Below, piece after piece: positions 44,585-54,372 of a stretch of DNA of 64,000 nt. The stretch spans positions 1 to 64,000 of the forward strand of contig JBDIVL010000003.1 of the NCBI GenBank assembly GCA_039794405.1. The letters are read 5' to 3'. Origin of the DNA: JBDIVL01 sp039794405. GTDB taxonomy: Bacteria > Planctomycetota > Brocadiia > Brocadiales > Brocadiaceae. The notes beneath the pieces were generated by a model. That model ran no database searches. It was not told where the DNA came from and was given only the letters and a program-made list of their open reading frames with translations. The position numbers were made by a program, and so were the translations under genes. Positions within the stretch are counted from its first letter, which is position 1. The number at the start of each line of letters is the position of its first letter.

Positions 44585-46090
44585 TTACAAATGGTAAATT
44601 TCACCAAACTTGCTCTTCAGATAAGTAATATAAGAATGTATCTGTAAAGGTTCCCCGGTGATCTTCCTTGCCAGTTCATCGAGGGTAAATTTACGGCCGT
44701 GGGTATGCAGATTGGCATGGAGCCAATCAAGTAAATAATAAAATTCGCCTTTTTCAAGGTGTGTATCGATGTCGGGAACATCTTTTTTTATTTGATCAAA
44801 TACCTGTGCTGCGAAAAAATTACCGAGCGAATATGTTGGAAAGTAACCAAAGCTGCCATATGACCAGTGGACGTCTTGAAGCACGCCGCGCGTATCGTCT
44901 GGTGGGGCTATGTCGAGATATTCCTGCATCTTCGCATTCCATGCTTCGGGCAGGTCTCCTGTTGCTACTCGCCCTTCAAGGAGTGCATTCTCCAGCTCAA
45001 AACGAACCATGATGTGGAGGTTATACGTTACCTCGTCGGCTTCCACACGAATATACGAAGGTTGTACACGGTTTACGGCACGGTACATTTGTTCAGCGTC
45101 TCTGTTCCCGAATTGCTCAGGAAAAAAGGCCTGCAGTCGTGGCATGAAAAACTTCCAGAAAGGGAGGCTGCGCCCAACGAGGTTTTCCCACATGCGTGAC
45201 TGCGATTCATGAACGCCAAGCGATGCGCCCTCTCCAAGGGGAGTGCGTCCAAGCTCATGACGTATGCCCTGCTCATAAAGCGCATGGCCGGTTTCATGTA
45301 TTGTTGCAAAAAACGCGGCAGAAAAATAATCAGGTACAAAACGCGTTGTAATCCGTACATCATCGAAGGAAAAGGTCGTTGTAAATGGGTGTGGTGAACG
45401 GTCTTGACGTCCACGCTCGAATGCATAGCCGAATAATTTAGCCGCTTCTATGCCGGCGTTCCACTGCTTCCGCTCATCAAAGAATTGATGTAAAAAAGAA
45501 TCGTCCACCATATTGGATTTTGCACCAATGTCATGGACAAGCGGCACGATCTCTTGTTTAAGATTTGCAAAAATGGCTTCCACCTGTGAGGTCTTCATCC
45601 CGGTTTCGTACTGATCAAGCAGCGGGTCATAAATACGGTCGGTGTAACCCAGACATTCAGCGTAGCGTTTTTTAAGTTCGAGGTTTCGCTGAAGATAAGG
45701 TGAAAAATTGTCGAATTTAGACTCAGCTTTGGCCTTCCGCCAGGCTTCAAAGGCCCGGGTACTGGCCTGTGCAATCTCCGATACAAGCGCAGGTGGAATT
45801 TTACGTGCCTTGTCATATTCACGTTTTGTTACCCGGATGAGGCTTGCATCATCGGAGTCATAAGGTAAACACTCGGCGTAATCGTGCAGATCTTCAAGGA
45901 GATACCCAACTTTATCGTCAATAAATTTTTCGTGTGCAATATGGCTTAAGGTTGCAAGCTGCTGGGCACGTCCCGCCGCACCACCGGGCGGCATATAAGT
46001 TTGCTGATCCCATCCGAGTACCGCCGCAGCACTGTTAAGATCACTGATTTCAGCTAGCCGATTTTTTAACTCTTTGAGTTTCTCCTGCAT
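44585..46090 (-). CDS. Carboxypeptidase Taq, M32 family
   Basis: A 501-residue metallocarboxypeptidase. The zinc motif is HETGHALYEQG (HExxH), and the third ligand Glu should lie in GVHESQSRMWENLVGRS, which is typical of M32. Further family segments are LGWDQQTYMPPGG near the N-terminus and IRVEADEVTYNLHIMVRFELE. It removes C-terminal residues of peptides in the cytosol. It is the first gene of the operon with the EamA transporter and the hydroxyacid dehydrogenase, with a GGAGGGG site upstream. Confidence 0.95.
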   Translation of the reverse strand: MQEKLKELKNRLAEISDLNSAAAVLGWDQQTYMPPGGAAGRAQQLATLSHIAHEKFIDDKVGYLLEDLHDYAECLPYDSDDASLIRVTKREYDKARKIPPALVSEIAQASTRAFEAWRKAKAESKFDNFSPYLQRNLELKKRYAECLGYTDRIYDPLLDQYETGMKTSQVEAIFANLKQEIVPLVHDIGAKSNMVDDSFLHQFFDERKQWNAGIEAAKLFGYAFERGRQDRSPHPFTTTFSFDDVRITTRFVPDYFSAAFFATIHETGHALYEQGIRHELGRTPLGEGASLGVHESQSRMWENLVGRSLPFWKFFMPRLQAFFPEQFGNRDAEQMYRAVNRVQPSYIRVEADEVTYNLHIMVRFELENALLEGRVATGDLPEAWNAKMQEYLDIAPPDDTRGVLQDVHWSYGSFGYFPTYSLGNFFAAQVFDQIKKDVPDIDTHLEKGEFYYLLDWLHANLHTHGRKFTLDELARKITGEPLQIHSYITYLKSKFGEIYHL

Positions 46091-47063
46091 ACTGCCCCTC
46101 CTGGCATCATAATTATCATAATCATACTGCGTATTTAGCTCATTGAATGAGGCTGCTTTTGGCAGCGCTTTTCAGGGTTAGTTCAATCTTGTAGATTGAA
46201 CTATAGATAACTTAGCCAGAAATACTACAGTAGTTATTCTCTTGCTGCCTATGTTAATTTAATAGTTAAGCTATGACATACCGTAATTCTAGTAAATTTA
46301 TCTATATATATTTATTGTATAGGAATTTCAAAGTTTGTATTATCATCATGTAGGGTGAGCAATGCCCACCCTGCCTGAACCTGCCCCTGGTATTTCGTGT
46401 GCCTTAGTGACGAAAATAGCCGCCGAAGGCTTAATTCAACGTATAGGAATTTCCAAAGAGTGAGATGTGTGAGGCGAACCCATCACAAATCCTTTTGAAA
46501 GGCTAAAACTGTTTAAACCGTTTTTTTTGTACGCTACACCTCACCCATCCTACATGTCTCCCCCTTTATCTCCTCAGTGGGAGGGACGGATTCTTTCTCC
46601 CCTCTTTCCAGAAGAGAAACCCTGCTAAACATATCAAAAAAACCATTGGTAAAGACTAGTCCTAGATTATCCATTTCATGTTTGTCCTGTATTTTATAAT
46701 AAGAACTGGCCCCGAAGCAAATCCTATTTATAAACAAAATTATTCCAGGAATTCACATAGTTAAAAGTCCTGGAATAACCAAATGACCGTGCGGATTTAA
46801 CAGCTACAGTAATTACTCAGATTATCAAATTTCCGGTTTCCGGCTCACGGCTGATTGTTTTCCTTTCTTCAAACCTTTCAATCTGTCTCTCTCTAACCCT
46901 GAACCTTGAATCTGGGCAGTTACTAAATATATTCCTTGCTTGTGAGTCCAATCCGATGTAATATCCAAAAAGGGCAAAGCCGAAAACACGACAACATCGG
47001 AAAATCAATAACCACGATTCCTCTTGAGTTGGTACCTACCTGTTTTTATATGGGAGAAAAATT
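46091..47063. other. Long intergenic stretch with repeats
   Basis: Seen here: GTTCAATC/GATTGAAC hairpin (46181-46201), a GGGTGAGCAATGCCCACCC palindrome (46353-46371), TAGGAATTTC phrases near 46320 and 46442, and AT-rich sequence. No frame on either strand has a recognisable product. Confidence 0.5.
46181..46201. repeat. GGTTCAAT-type palindrome
   Basis: GTTCAATC, five-base loop and GATTGAAC. It is preceded by CAGGGTTA and belongs to the same family as the palindromes at 4796 and 26306. Confidence 0.55.
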
Positions 47064-47537
47064 GTGACCCTTTACCTTGTCAGGCACGCAGACGCAAAGA
47101 GGGAAGAGAAAGACCCGTTACGACCACTTTCAGAAAGCGGAGTACGGGATATCAAAGTAGTCGCCTCTTACGTATTCAGGATGGGTATCAAGGCCGATCG
47201 GATATTCCACAGTGGGAAACTGAGGGCAAGGCAAACGGCTGAGATTCTGGGGGAGAGTCTCAGACCATCCATGGGCATCTCAGAATCAGAAGGTCTTAAC
47301 CCTCTTGATGACCCCAGGATTTGGGCAGAACGCTTGAAAGGTATAACAGAAGACACTATTATTGCCCTTGTAGGACATCTTCCTCATCTCAGTAAGCTTG
47401 CATCCTTGTTGCTCTGTGGAGACATGAATAAAAATTTTATCGCATTTAAATCGGCTGGAATGGTTTACCTTGAAAAAGAAGGTAATGAAACATGGCTTTT
47501 ACGCTGGATGCTGATTCCAGAGATAGTTACTCATTGA
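47064..47537 (+). CDS. sixA: Phosphohistidine phosphatase SixA-like
   Basis: A 157-residue histidine phosphatase of the SixA branch. The nucleophile motif is LYLVRHADAKREEKDPLRPLSESG, with HSGKLRARQTAEIL and a second His in ALVGHLPHLSKLASLL. SixA removes phosphate from His of HPt domains or the nitrogen PTS protein. No HPt or PTS gene lies nearby; the hybrid kinase at 35.4-37.5 kb is one conceivable partner in the window. The start is GTG. Confidence 0.88.
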   Translation: MTLYLVRHADAKREEKDPLRPLSESGVRDIKVVASYVFRMGIKADRIFHSGKLRARQTAEILGESLRPSMGISESEGLNPLDDPRIWAERLKGITEDTIIALVGHLPHLSKLASLLLCGDMNKNFIAFKSAGMVYLEKEGNETWLLRWMLIPEIVTH

Positions 47538-47715
47538 ACAAGCACTTATACTCTTGCTGTAACGATCAATTCATTTACCGAGATCCCCCCGAATGAGTTG
47601 GAATGCGCGGTGCGGAATTCTCATTCCCGCCAGGTACTAATCACAACTGATTGGTACTATTATTTTGCCGAGAGCAGAAAAATATTTTTAAAGGATACCA
47701 ACCAAGGAGGTGCTT

Positions 47716-47931
47716 ATGACTGATCACATCTATAAACTGACTGAATTGGCAGGTTCTTCGGCAACTACAATAGAAGATGCTATCCAAAATGCAATTACCA
47801 GGGCATCAAAAACCATTCGTAATATGCGGTGGTTTCAGGTAGTAGAGACCAGGGGGAATATTGAAAATGGGAAGGTCGCCCACTGGCAGGTTATAATAAA
47901 GATCGGGTTTACCCTGGAAGATACCCTTTAA
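47716..47931 (+). CDS. Dodecin-family flavin-binding protein
   Basis: A 71-residue dodecin: YKLTELAGSSATTIEDAIQNAITRASKTIRNMRWFQVVETRGNIENGKVAHWQVIIKIGFTLED. Twelve subunits form a hollow shell that stores flavin; the Trp and Gln of RWFQVVE lie where the ligand stacks. The start ATG at 47716 has AAGGAGG nearby; a GTG at 47710 would add two residues. A half copy of the gene-end repeat follows immediately. Confidence 0.93.
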   Translation: MTDHIYKLTELAGSSATTIEDAIQNAITRASKTIRNMRWFQVVETRGNIENGKVAHWQVIIKIGFTLEDTL

Positions 47932-47944
47932 AAAACTTTATGAT

Positions 47945-47975
47945 CGGTTTATCTTTGCCAATGAGTTAAATTTTA
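47945..47975 (+). repeat. Gene-end repeat, partial copy 4
   Basis: CGGTTTATCTTT, then GCCAATGAGTTAAATTTT, begins about 14 bases after the dodecin stop and matches the left half of the copies at 9476 and 10452. Confidence 0.55.
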
Positions 47976-48520
47976 AAGTAACTGGTGTGGTGCTGTACAC
48001 CCACAAAAGCTGTGTTTTAACACCTATTTGCGGGGAAGACTCTCTATTATAAACGCCTAAGTGGGGAATAAATTTGCAAAAAATTACTTTTTGGACGGCC
48101 CCTACAGCTTACAGCTCAATTGCTGATTGCTGACAGCTCATGACCTCTTTTATCGCGATCTAAGGTACTGTCTCGCTCGGCATCACCTTTTTGTACCAAT
48201 TTTATTTTCAAATAAGTCTTTTAATCATAGTGACAATTCTTGTCATCTTTTCAGACAGTCTATTAACTGGCCTGTAATTACTCAAAACCAATCGCATAAG
48301 TATGTTTATGGTCAACACTTATGTATATTTCAAGAAATTGAGAAAATACAAAATTACCCTCTTCCTGAGATTGAAAAGGTTGTTTTTTGTGATATAATTA
48401 TAATGGAGATGGGAATAGGTGTGGGGTTGAAGGTTCTCCAAGGTATAAAGCGGCGTAACGGAATACCTAGTATGTACCTAAAAAGCCTGTCCCCATCCCC
48501 ATTGTGTCTCCGTTCTTTGA

Positions 48521-48832
48521 ATGAGAAGAAATCTGAGAGCTGCATGCAGACCTATGGCGCCAGCGATAGCGGAGGCAGCTATAGGCGCCGCTGTGCGTTT
48601 CTACGAAAGAAGGACTTGGGGAGCTTGTGGTTTGGGTCGCTTACCTTATCCTGAGCCAGGACCTTCAGTAAGTCTTAATAGGATTGAAAAGGAGAAGGAG
48701 CTAAACCTCCCGGGTACAAAAACGTACCTGCTCGTTAGTCCTAACCCTGTTGAGAAAAGACGGAACTGGCTTCGGAATTTGGAAACGCACAGTGACGCTT
48801 GTTGGTTGCTTCTGCCGTTGTTGACACTATAG
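48521..48832 (+). other. Uncharacterised G+C-rich transcription unit: small ORF or ncRNA
   Basis: The frame codes for 103 residues beginning MRRNLRAACRPMAPAIAEAA, with a segment ELNLPGTKTYLLVSPNPVEKR, and stops 18 bases before an intrinsic terminator. I do not recognise it. There is no ribosome site before its ATG, and an internal palindrome (GGCGCC ... GGCGCC, about 48558-48590) suggests RNA structure. Either a small protein or a structured RNA is possible. Confidence 0.25.
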
Positions 48833-48851
48833 ATTTGTATGTGGCCCTGAA

Positions 48852-48891
48852 CAGCCCGGTATACCCGAAAGGACATATCGGGCTGTTTTTT
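48852..48891 (+). terminator. Rho-independent terminator
   Basis: CAGCCCGGTAT pairs with ATATCGGGCTG across a loop containing CCCGAAAGG, followed by TTTTTTAT. It terminates whatever is transcribed from the G+C-rich block upstream. Confidence 0.85.
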
Positions 48892-49020
48892 ATGAGACGT
48901 TGTTTACCTTATTTCGTTTTTACTAGTTTTTTGCTAAAAATGAAAATATCAATGTTTTTAGAAGACAGTAAATATCAAGTAAAAGAACCTTACTGTGTAA
49001 AATAATTTCTTGGCACAGCA

Positions 49021-49041
49021 GTAGGGTGGGCATTGCCCACC
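49021..49041. repeat. GGGTGGGCATTGCCCACC-type repeat
   Basis: GTAGGGTGGGCATTGCCCAC is a self-complementary core; related copies lie at 46350-46373 and 51017-51035, and the sequence after it (AAAAATTAAGCAATGCG) resembles that after the 51017 copy. Confidence 0.6.
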
Positions 49042-49490
49042 GAAAAATTAAGCAATGCGAACGAGCGAATAATACTTTGGTAAGAGTCGCCTCATATGTA
49101 CCGAGTTAAGTCTTTTCTTTCGCTCCTTTGGGACCTGTACTTTGGTTTTTTTTATTTCCAGGGGCTTACGTCCCTGGCTATAATATTTCTATCTTTCGGG
49201 CATAATTTAACTGTGTAGGAATTTCCACTTTCTGTAAGCGGTTTTTTTGGCAAGGGGCAATCAGACTCACCAATAATATTTTTTCCTTTAAGGCCTGAAA
49301 AGCCGTAAGGATATAGCAGAGGGTGAAGCCCTCTGATAAGAAAGAGAAAATTATCAAGCCCTGAAAGGGCGAAAGAAAATCTTTTCCGGTAAATCAGTTT
49401 AGCTTGATGCATATGGGGCAGTGCTGACCCTACATGGTTACATATCTAATTAAACCTTAAAAACACTAGATAAAAGGGAATTGAAATATT

Positions 49491-50162
49491 ATGAAGATAA
49501 CGTACCACGGCCATTCGTGCTTTCTCGTTGAAGGAAATAAGTACAGTGTTATATTTGATCCTTTCATGAAAGAAAACCCGCTTGCAGAAACCAGGCCTGA
49601 AGATGTAAACGCAGATGCCATTCTGGTAAGTCACGGTCATTTCGATCATGTAGGTGATGCCGTTGAGATAAGCAAAAAGAACCGGGCCCCTGTTATTGCA
49701 CCTTTTGAACTGGCACGTTACCTTCAGAGTAAGGGGGCAATAACCGAGCCGATGAATATCGGAGGTGCACGCAAATTTTTATTTGGGACAGTAAAACTTA
49801 CTACTGCCCACCACAGCTCTACAACTGAGGCAGGAACTGCAGGGAACCCCTGTGGCTTTATCCTCACCATGGATGACAGGGTGATATATCACGCCGGCGA
49901 CACAGGACTCTTCTCTGATATGAGGCTCATTGGCGAATTACACACCATAGATGTCGCCCTGATTCCAATAGGCGACAACTATACCATGGGTATTACCGAT
50001 GCCCTGAAGGCAGTAGAATTTCTTAGGCCAAAAATTGCAATACCCATGCACTATGACACCTTTGATGCTATAAAGCAGGATCCAAAACAATTTACTGAGG
50101 GTCTGCGTGGTTCCTCAACAAAGGGAGCGCTGTTGCTTGTTGGAGAAAGTATAACAATCTGA
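49491..50162 (+). CDS. Metallo-beta-lactamase-fold hydrolase, UPF0173 (YtkL-like)
   Basis: A 223-residue MBL-fold enzyme. The start MKITYHGHSCFLVEG and the metal motif VSHGHFDHVGDA (HxHxDH) are typical of UPF0173. Further ligands lie in TTAHHSS, YHAGDTGLFSDM and IPMHYDTF. It probably hydrolyses a phosphodiester or related substrate in the cytosol; the physiological substrate is unknown. A pseudo-receiver gene follows 30 bases later on the same strand. Confidence 0.92.
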   Translation: MKITYHGHSCFLVEGNKYSVIFDPFMKENPLAETRPEDVNADAILVSHGHFDHVGDAVEISKKNRAPVIAPFELARYLQSKGAITEPMNIGGARKFLFGTVKLTTAHHSSTTEAGTAGNPCGFILTMDDRVIYHAGDTGLFSDMRLIGELHTIDVALIPIGDNYTMGITDALKAVEFLRPKIAIPMHYDTFDAIKQDPKQFTEGLRGSSTKGALLLVGESITI

Positions 50163-50192
50163 ATATTATTTACAAATTCGCACCGTTAAGGT

Positions 50193-50597
50193 ATGCCGGA
50201 TGAAACATCTAAACCTGTAATATGGATCATTGATATCCAACACTGGCCGCGTGCCCTCTTGCGGGCCGAGCTAATAGAACGGGGTTTTGAGGCAGTTGGT
50301 TATATAAACCCCTTACATGCACTGGCGGCATATTATCATCCCCTCATCGAAAAACCGGATATGATTGTGCTGGAGCTTTGCGATCTGATCCTGAAGCGCC
50401 AGGAATTAGAAGCCTTAACACTCATTGGCGTTCCAATTATTGCCATCGGTGGAGCAGTAGAGTTGAATCAAAAACTCATTCATGAATTTACATGGGCAGT
50501 ACTGATACAACGCCCTTTCACGGTCGGTACAGTGGCTGACACTGTAGAAGAACTTATCCGAGAACAGTTTCAAAAGAAAAGGAGGCAAGAACCGTAA
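50193..50597 (+). CDS. Receiver-like protein without phosphoacceptor
   Basis: A 134-residue single-domain protein. VIWIIDIQHWPRALLRAELIERGFEAVGYINPLHALAAYYH has the alternation of a CheY-type receiver, and IDI occupies the acidic-pair position. The usual phosphoacceptor site reads MIVLELCD, so Glu or Leu replaces the Asp; the later Lys appears lost (LIQRPF). It could be a constitutively on or purely protein-binding receiver. The start is ATG after a GTTAAGG site. It is probably co-transcribed with the MBL hydrolase. Confidence 0.6.
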   Translation: MPDETSKPVIWIIDIQHWPRALLRAELIERGFEAVGYINPLHALAAYYHPLIEKPDMIVLELCDLILKRQELEALTLIGVPIIAIGGAVELNQKLIHEFTWAVLIQRPFTVGTVADTVEELIREQFQKKRRQEP

Positions 50598-51153
50598 CAC
50601 TTTATAACCTTACGGTCTTCCGGGCCTAAAGAACATTTTTGATTTGGCATTGCCCGACGTTGGTTCAACTGTCCACGATTGAATCGAAATGTTTGGCATG
50701 TTACTTATGTCCGGCCCCAATCGAAAACCACTGTAGTTTGCAACTTGAACTCATCTTTTGAAATATTGACCGGTCATCTGTAACCCTGGGTTAGAGCGCA
50801 AGACCCTCCCTGGGGCTCTCCACCAGCACATCTCTACAGGGGACTGAAGAAACGGTGCCAAATTTGGTTTGTGCCAGGGAATGCAGGTTACAACCCTGAA
50901 TACCCCGTTAAACCTATTCCTTACAAATCTTCCTTTTTTGGTACATCATTTGATCATATCAATATCATTCCTTTAGTGGCACAGTCATCCTGCCTTTGCC
51001 ACTATTGAAAAGTTAAGAGTGGGCATTGCCCACCAAAAAATAAACAACGTGGACGGGTGGGTAATATTTTGATGGGCAAATGCTCACCCTACCTGGCTAC
51101 CGCGGTTACAAACAAAGTCGCCGAAGGTATATTTATAACACTGCTGAATATTT
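50598..51153. other. Intergenic stretch with two repeat copies
   Basis: Family B repeat at 50658-50750, then unassigned sequence, then a GGGCATTGCCCACC repeat at 51017 with its right-hand extension to about 51130 (CACCCTACCTGGCTACCGCG, GTCGCCGAAGG). No gene is visible. Confidence 0.55.
50658..50750 (+). repeat. Dispersed repeat family B copy
   Basis: CGTTGGTTCAACTGTCCACG, ATTGAATCGAAATGTTTGGC and ATGTCCGGCCCCAATCG preserve the order of phrases in the copies at 17122 and 34286. Confidence 0.65.
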
Positions 51154-54057
51154 ATGAGAAAAATATTGAAACAACAATGGGAGTGGTTCGCAATAGGAAT
51201 ACTTGCCTTTATCCTTATCTTTACCCTTGTTGGTTTTTTTGTTATGCCGGTTTTTATCAAATCGATGCTCGTTGAAAAACTTTCAGTAAATCTACACCGT
51301 GATGTCTTTATGCAGGGAGTAAAATTCAACCCGTATCTCCTTTCATTGAAAATAAACGACCTCTTAATAAAAGATAAAGATGGTGAGATATTTGTATCTC
51401 TCGATGAGCTTTATATCAATTTACAGATTTCCTCTGCATTCAAAAGGTCATTGGTTGCAAAAAGGCTTCTGATAAAACAACCCTATATCAGGATTGTTCG
51501 AAGTGGAAACACCGATTTTAATTTTTCTGATCTGATGCAAAGGGAAAGAAAAGGCGGAGCACCGCTGAAATTTTCTCTGCGTGAGGCAAAAATTATTGAC
51601 GGAGAGATCTTCGTATGGGATGGAATCAAAGAAGGAGAACATACGCTGACAAATATTAATATTACGGTACCTTTTCTGTCTAATCTCCCGGAATATACAG
51701 AGGACGAGTTTATCTTTCGTTTTATGGCAATACTGAATGGCTCTCCAATATCTCTTGCTGGAAAAAGCCGCCCGTTTACTGAATCCCAGCGAACAATGCT
51801 TCACATAAATGCTCAGGAACTCAATATTCCCCGATATCTTCCATACCTCCCCGTCAAGGGAGATATAGACATCCTTTCCGGACTTCTCAATTTGAGGACA
51901 ACGATTTCTTATTTTCAAAAAACTGCAAGCATTTCTTCCCCGGAATTTATACTTCTTCAAACCTTCTTAACCCTTGACTCTGTAGCGATGAAACATAAGG
52001 AAGAGGAAGACGAATTCCTTATAATACCTGAACTTTCCATTCACAATGCCGATGTAAATATGACAAGCCGAAAAGTGAATGTTAAAAAGATTTTTACGAA
52101 AAACGGCTCCCTTCATTTGAGACGATTTGCAAACGGTACCTTTAACTTCGGGGATATTATTTTACCAGTCGGGCAACCGGAACAACCAATACAGCCGCAA
52201 AAGCCGTGGTTTGCAAACATAAAAGACCTTCTGCTAAAGGAATTCAGCGTTCAAAATGGGGACCTCATAGCAGCTAAACCGATGCATATAACAATGGACA
52301 GTATTAACGTTCAGGCTAGAGACCTGACTACACAAAAAGGAAAAGAAGGATGGATCTCTTTTTCTTCACGCTGGAACCAAACTGGAACAATAACGGCCAG
52401 AGGGAGTGTTAAGCTGAACCCGATCACTGCTGGTTTAAAGGTACTCGTCTACGGGGCTGATATTTCTCCCCTGCAGTCCTATTTCATGAGAAATCCAAAT
52501 TTTGTCATCACAAGGGCAAATTTTCATGCGGATGGAGACCTTATCGTGGACTATACAAAAGGAAATAAGTCAACGATACAGTTTCGGGGTGAATCATCTT
52601 TGTCAGACTTCCTGGCTATTGACCAACCCTCTCAACACACCTTTCTCACATGGAAAACATTTTTATTCTCAGGTGTTGATATAAGATATAATCCTTCAAA
52701 AATATATATGGCTCAGGGACTCCTGGACGACTTTGCCGTTAATTTACTCATCCACCCGGATGGCACAAACGATCTCAAGATGCTTTTGACACAGGAAGCA
52801 GGAGAAAAAGAACAGATACCGGAACAAGAGGAGGATGTCCGGGAATCTGACGGAGGGATTATTCCCCCTGTCAATATCGATACCATTCACTTTCAGGGTG
52901 GACAGGTCAATTTTGTTGATCAATATATTAATCCTCATTTCAAAAGCGAATTGCGAGATATAGAATTAAAAATATCGGGCTTTTCAACGGAAGAGACGGA
53001 GCCTGCCGATATCTTCCTTACAGGAAAAGTAGAAGGTATCTTTCCTATGGAAATTACAGGTAAGATGAATATCCTACCGGAAGAAAAATATGCAGATTTG
53101 AATTTGGTATTAAGTGGTTATGATCTGCCTCCCCTTACTCCGTATGCAGGAAAATACCTTGGTTATACTCTGGAAAAAGGGAAGCTGTACCTTGATTCGG
53201 AGTATGAGATGTCAGGAAATAAGCTTGATGGGAAGAACCAGATTATCCTTGATCAGCTTACTCTCGGTGATAAGATTGAGAGCCCTCAGGCGACTTCACT
53301 GCCGGTAAAGTTTGTTACCGATTTTCTCAAGAACAGGGAAGGCAGGATAAAATTAGACATTCCTGTAAGTGGCAATCTTCAGGACCCTGAATTTAAATTT
53401 GGAAAAGTTATTTTTAATAGTGTAGTAAATCTGGCTGCAAAGGCTGCATCCTCACCGATATCAGTATTGGGTAATATATTCGGGCGTGGCGAGGAGCTTG
53501 AATTTTTAGAATTTGACTATGGTACTGCTTATATAAACGAGAAAGATACCAAAAAGCTCAACGATTTAATAGAGGCACTCTACGAACGTCCGTACGTAAG
53601 ACTGGAGATAGAGGGGGGAGCTGCTTCAGAAAAGGACCGGGAAACCCTCAGGCTGTGCCGGTTTCTTAATCTTTTAAAGACTCAAAAGCTCAGGGATGTG
53701 GTAAAGAGCGGCAGGCCTGCCGTGCCGTTAAGAGAAGTAAAGATCCATCTTAATGAATACGAAGAATATCTGGAAAAGGCGTACAGGGCTGCAGATTTTC
53801 GCAAGCCGAGAAACATTTTTGGACTCGTGAAGGACATATCAGTCCAGAGAATGGAAAAACTGCTTATGGATCACCTTGAGATTACGGACGAGGAACTGCG
53901 GTCATTGGCTCAGGAAAGGGCGAACCGGGTAAGAGATTACATCCTGAGCAGCGGAGAGATTGATCCGGAGAGGATATTTATTGTAGAACCAAAAATTTAC
54001 CCGCCCGGGGAAGACGAGAAGGTAAAAAATAGCCGCGTACAGTTTGCTTTAAAATAA
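51154..54057 (+). CDS. DUF748 / AsmA-like envelope protein
   Basis: A 967-residue protein anchored by one N-terminal helix (WFAIGILAFILIFTLVGFFVMPVFI). The long periplasmic part contains repeated amphipathic beta segments of the AsmA/DUF748 type, for example LSVNLHRDVFMQGVKFNPYLLSLKINDLLIKDKDGE. The region SPISVLGNIFGRGEELEFLEFDYGTAYI and the C-terminal RANRVRDYILSSGEIDPERIFIVEPKIYPP are characteristic of DUF748. Such proteins bridge inner and outer membranes and may carry lipids. It stands alone, following a repeat-rich spacer. Confidence 0.88.
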   Translation: MRKILKQQWEWFAIGILAFILIFTLVGFFVMPVFIKSMLVEKLSVNLHRDVFMQGVKFNPYLLSLKINDLLIKDKDGEIFVSLDELYINLQISSAFKRSLVAKRLLIKQPYIRIVRSGNTDFNFSDLMQRERKGGAPLKFSLREAKIIDGEIFVWDGIKEGEHTLTNINITVPFLSNLPEYTEDEFIFRFMAILNGSPISLAGKSRPFTESQRTMLHINAQELNIPRYLPYLPVKGDIDILSGLLNLRTTISYFQKTASISSPEFILLQTFLTLDSVAMKHKEEEDEFLIIPELSIHNADVNMTSRKVNVKKIFTKNGSLHLRRFANGTFNFGDIILPVGQPEQPIQPQKPWFANIKDLLLKEFSVQNGDLIAAKPMHITMDSINVQARDLTTQKGKEGWISFSSRWNQTGTITARGSVKLNPITAGLKVLVYGADISPLQSYFMRNPNFVITRANFHADGDLIVDYTKGNKSTIQFRGESSLSDFLAIDQPSQHTFLTWKTFLFSGVDIRYNPSKIYMAQGLLDDFAVNLLIHPDGTNDLKMLLTQEAGEKEQIPEQEEDVRESDGGIIPPVNIDTIHFQGGQVNFVDQYINPHFKSELRDIELKISGFSTEETEPADIFLTGKVEGIFPMEITGKMNILPEEKYADLNLVLSGYDLPPLTPYAGKYLGYTLEKGKLYLDSEYEMSGNKLDGKNQIILDQLTLGDKIESPQATSLPVKFVTDFLKNREGRIKLDIPVSGNLQDPEFKFGKVIFNSVVNLAAKAASSPISVLGNIFGRGEELEFLEFDYGTAYINEKDTKKLNDLIEALYERPYVRLEIEGGAASEKDRETLRLCRFLNLLKTQKLRDVVKSGRPAVPLREVKIHLNEYEEYLEKAYRAADFRKPRNIFGLVKDISVQRMEKLLMDHLEITDEELRSLAQERANRVRDYILSSGEIDPERIFIVEPKIYPPGEDEKVKNSRVQFALK

Positions 54058-54372
54058 TTATACAGTTCAGGATGGAGAAATGTTATTTCGAGTTGGAACT
54101 CTCCGTCTGCTGGCCTTCCAAGAAAACACATACGGAAACTGTTAAAACCACATCCGCATGCCGGTATTCCGACGATACATTTTCATTCGTTTTGTACTCA
54201 GGCACACACACCTCCTTGCAAAGAAAAACCTAACATTAATTACACCACCTAAACGTGGTAACAAATTATAGATGTTATTGATTTTCTTGTTGTAAGTATA
54301 TATAATCCGACATCTTTTGTCAAAACCACTTCATTATTGGAACGCAAAATAAGGACATCAATCGTTCAGACT

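Larger units (their letters stand above)
47932..49490. other. Long intergenic stretch, partly G+C-rich, with one terminator
   Basis: About 1.5 kb. It starts with a gene-end repeat half copy (47945-47975). The part 48500-48840 is markedly richer in G+C than its surroundings and ends in a strong terminator; a 103-codon plus frame (48521-48832) fills it, but neither a ribosome site nor a known family supports it. After 49021 come GGGTGGGCATTGCCCACC repeats and degenerate phrases. Confidence 0.5.

Noticed and set aside
46534..47008. Two short minus frames
   Set aside because: No recognisable sequence and no start signals; spacer is made of repeats.
48127..48654. 175-codon plus frame
   Set aside because: Runs across an abrupt change in base composition and has no family-like segment; likely chance.
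54058..54372. Search for the rest of the decayed cassette
   Set aside because: No frame matches the first 50 residues of the helicase or any known family.
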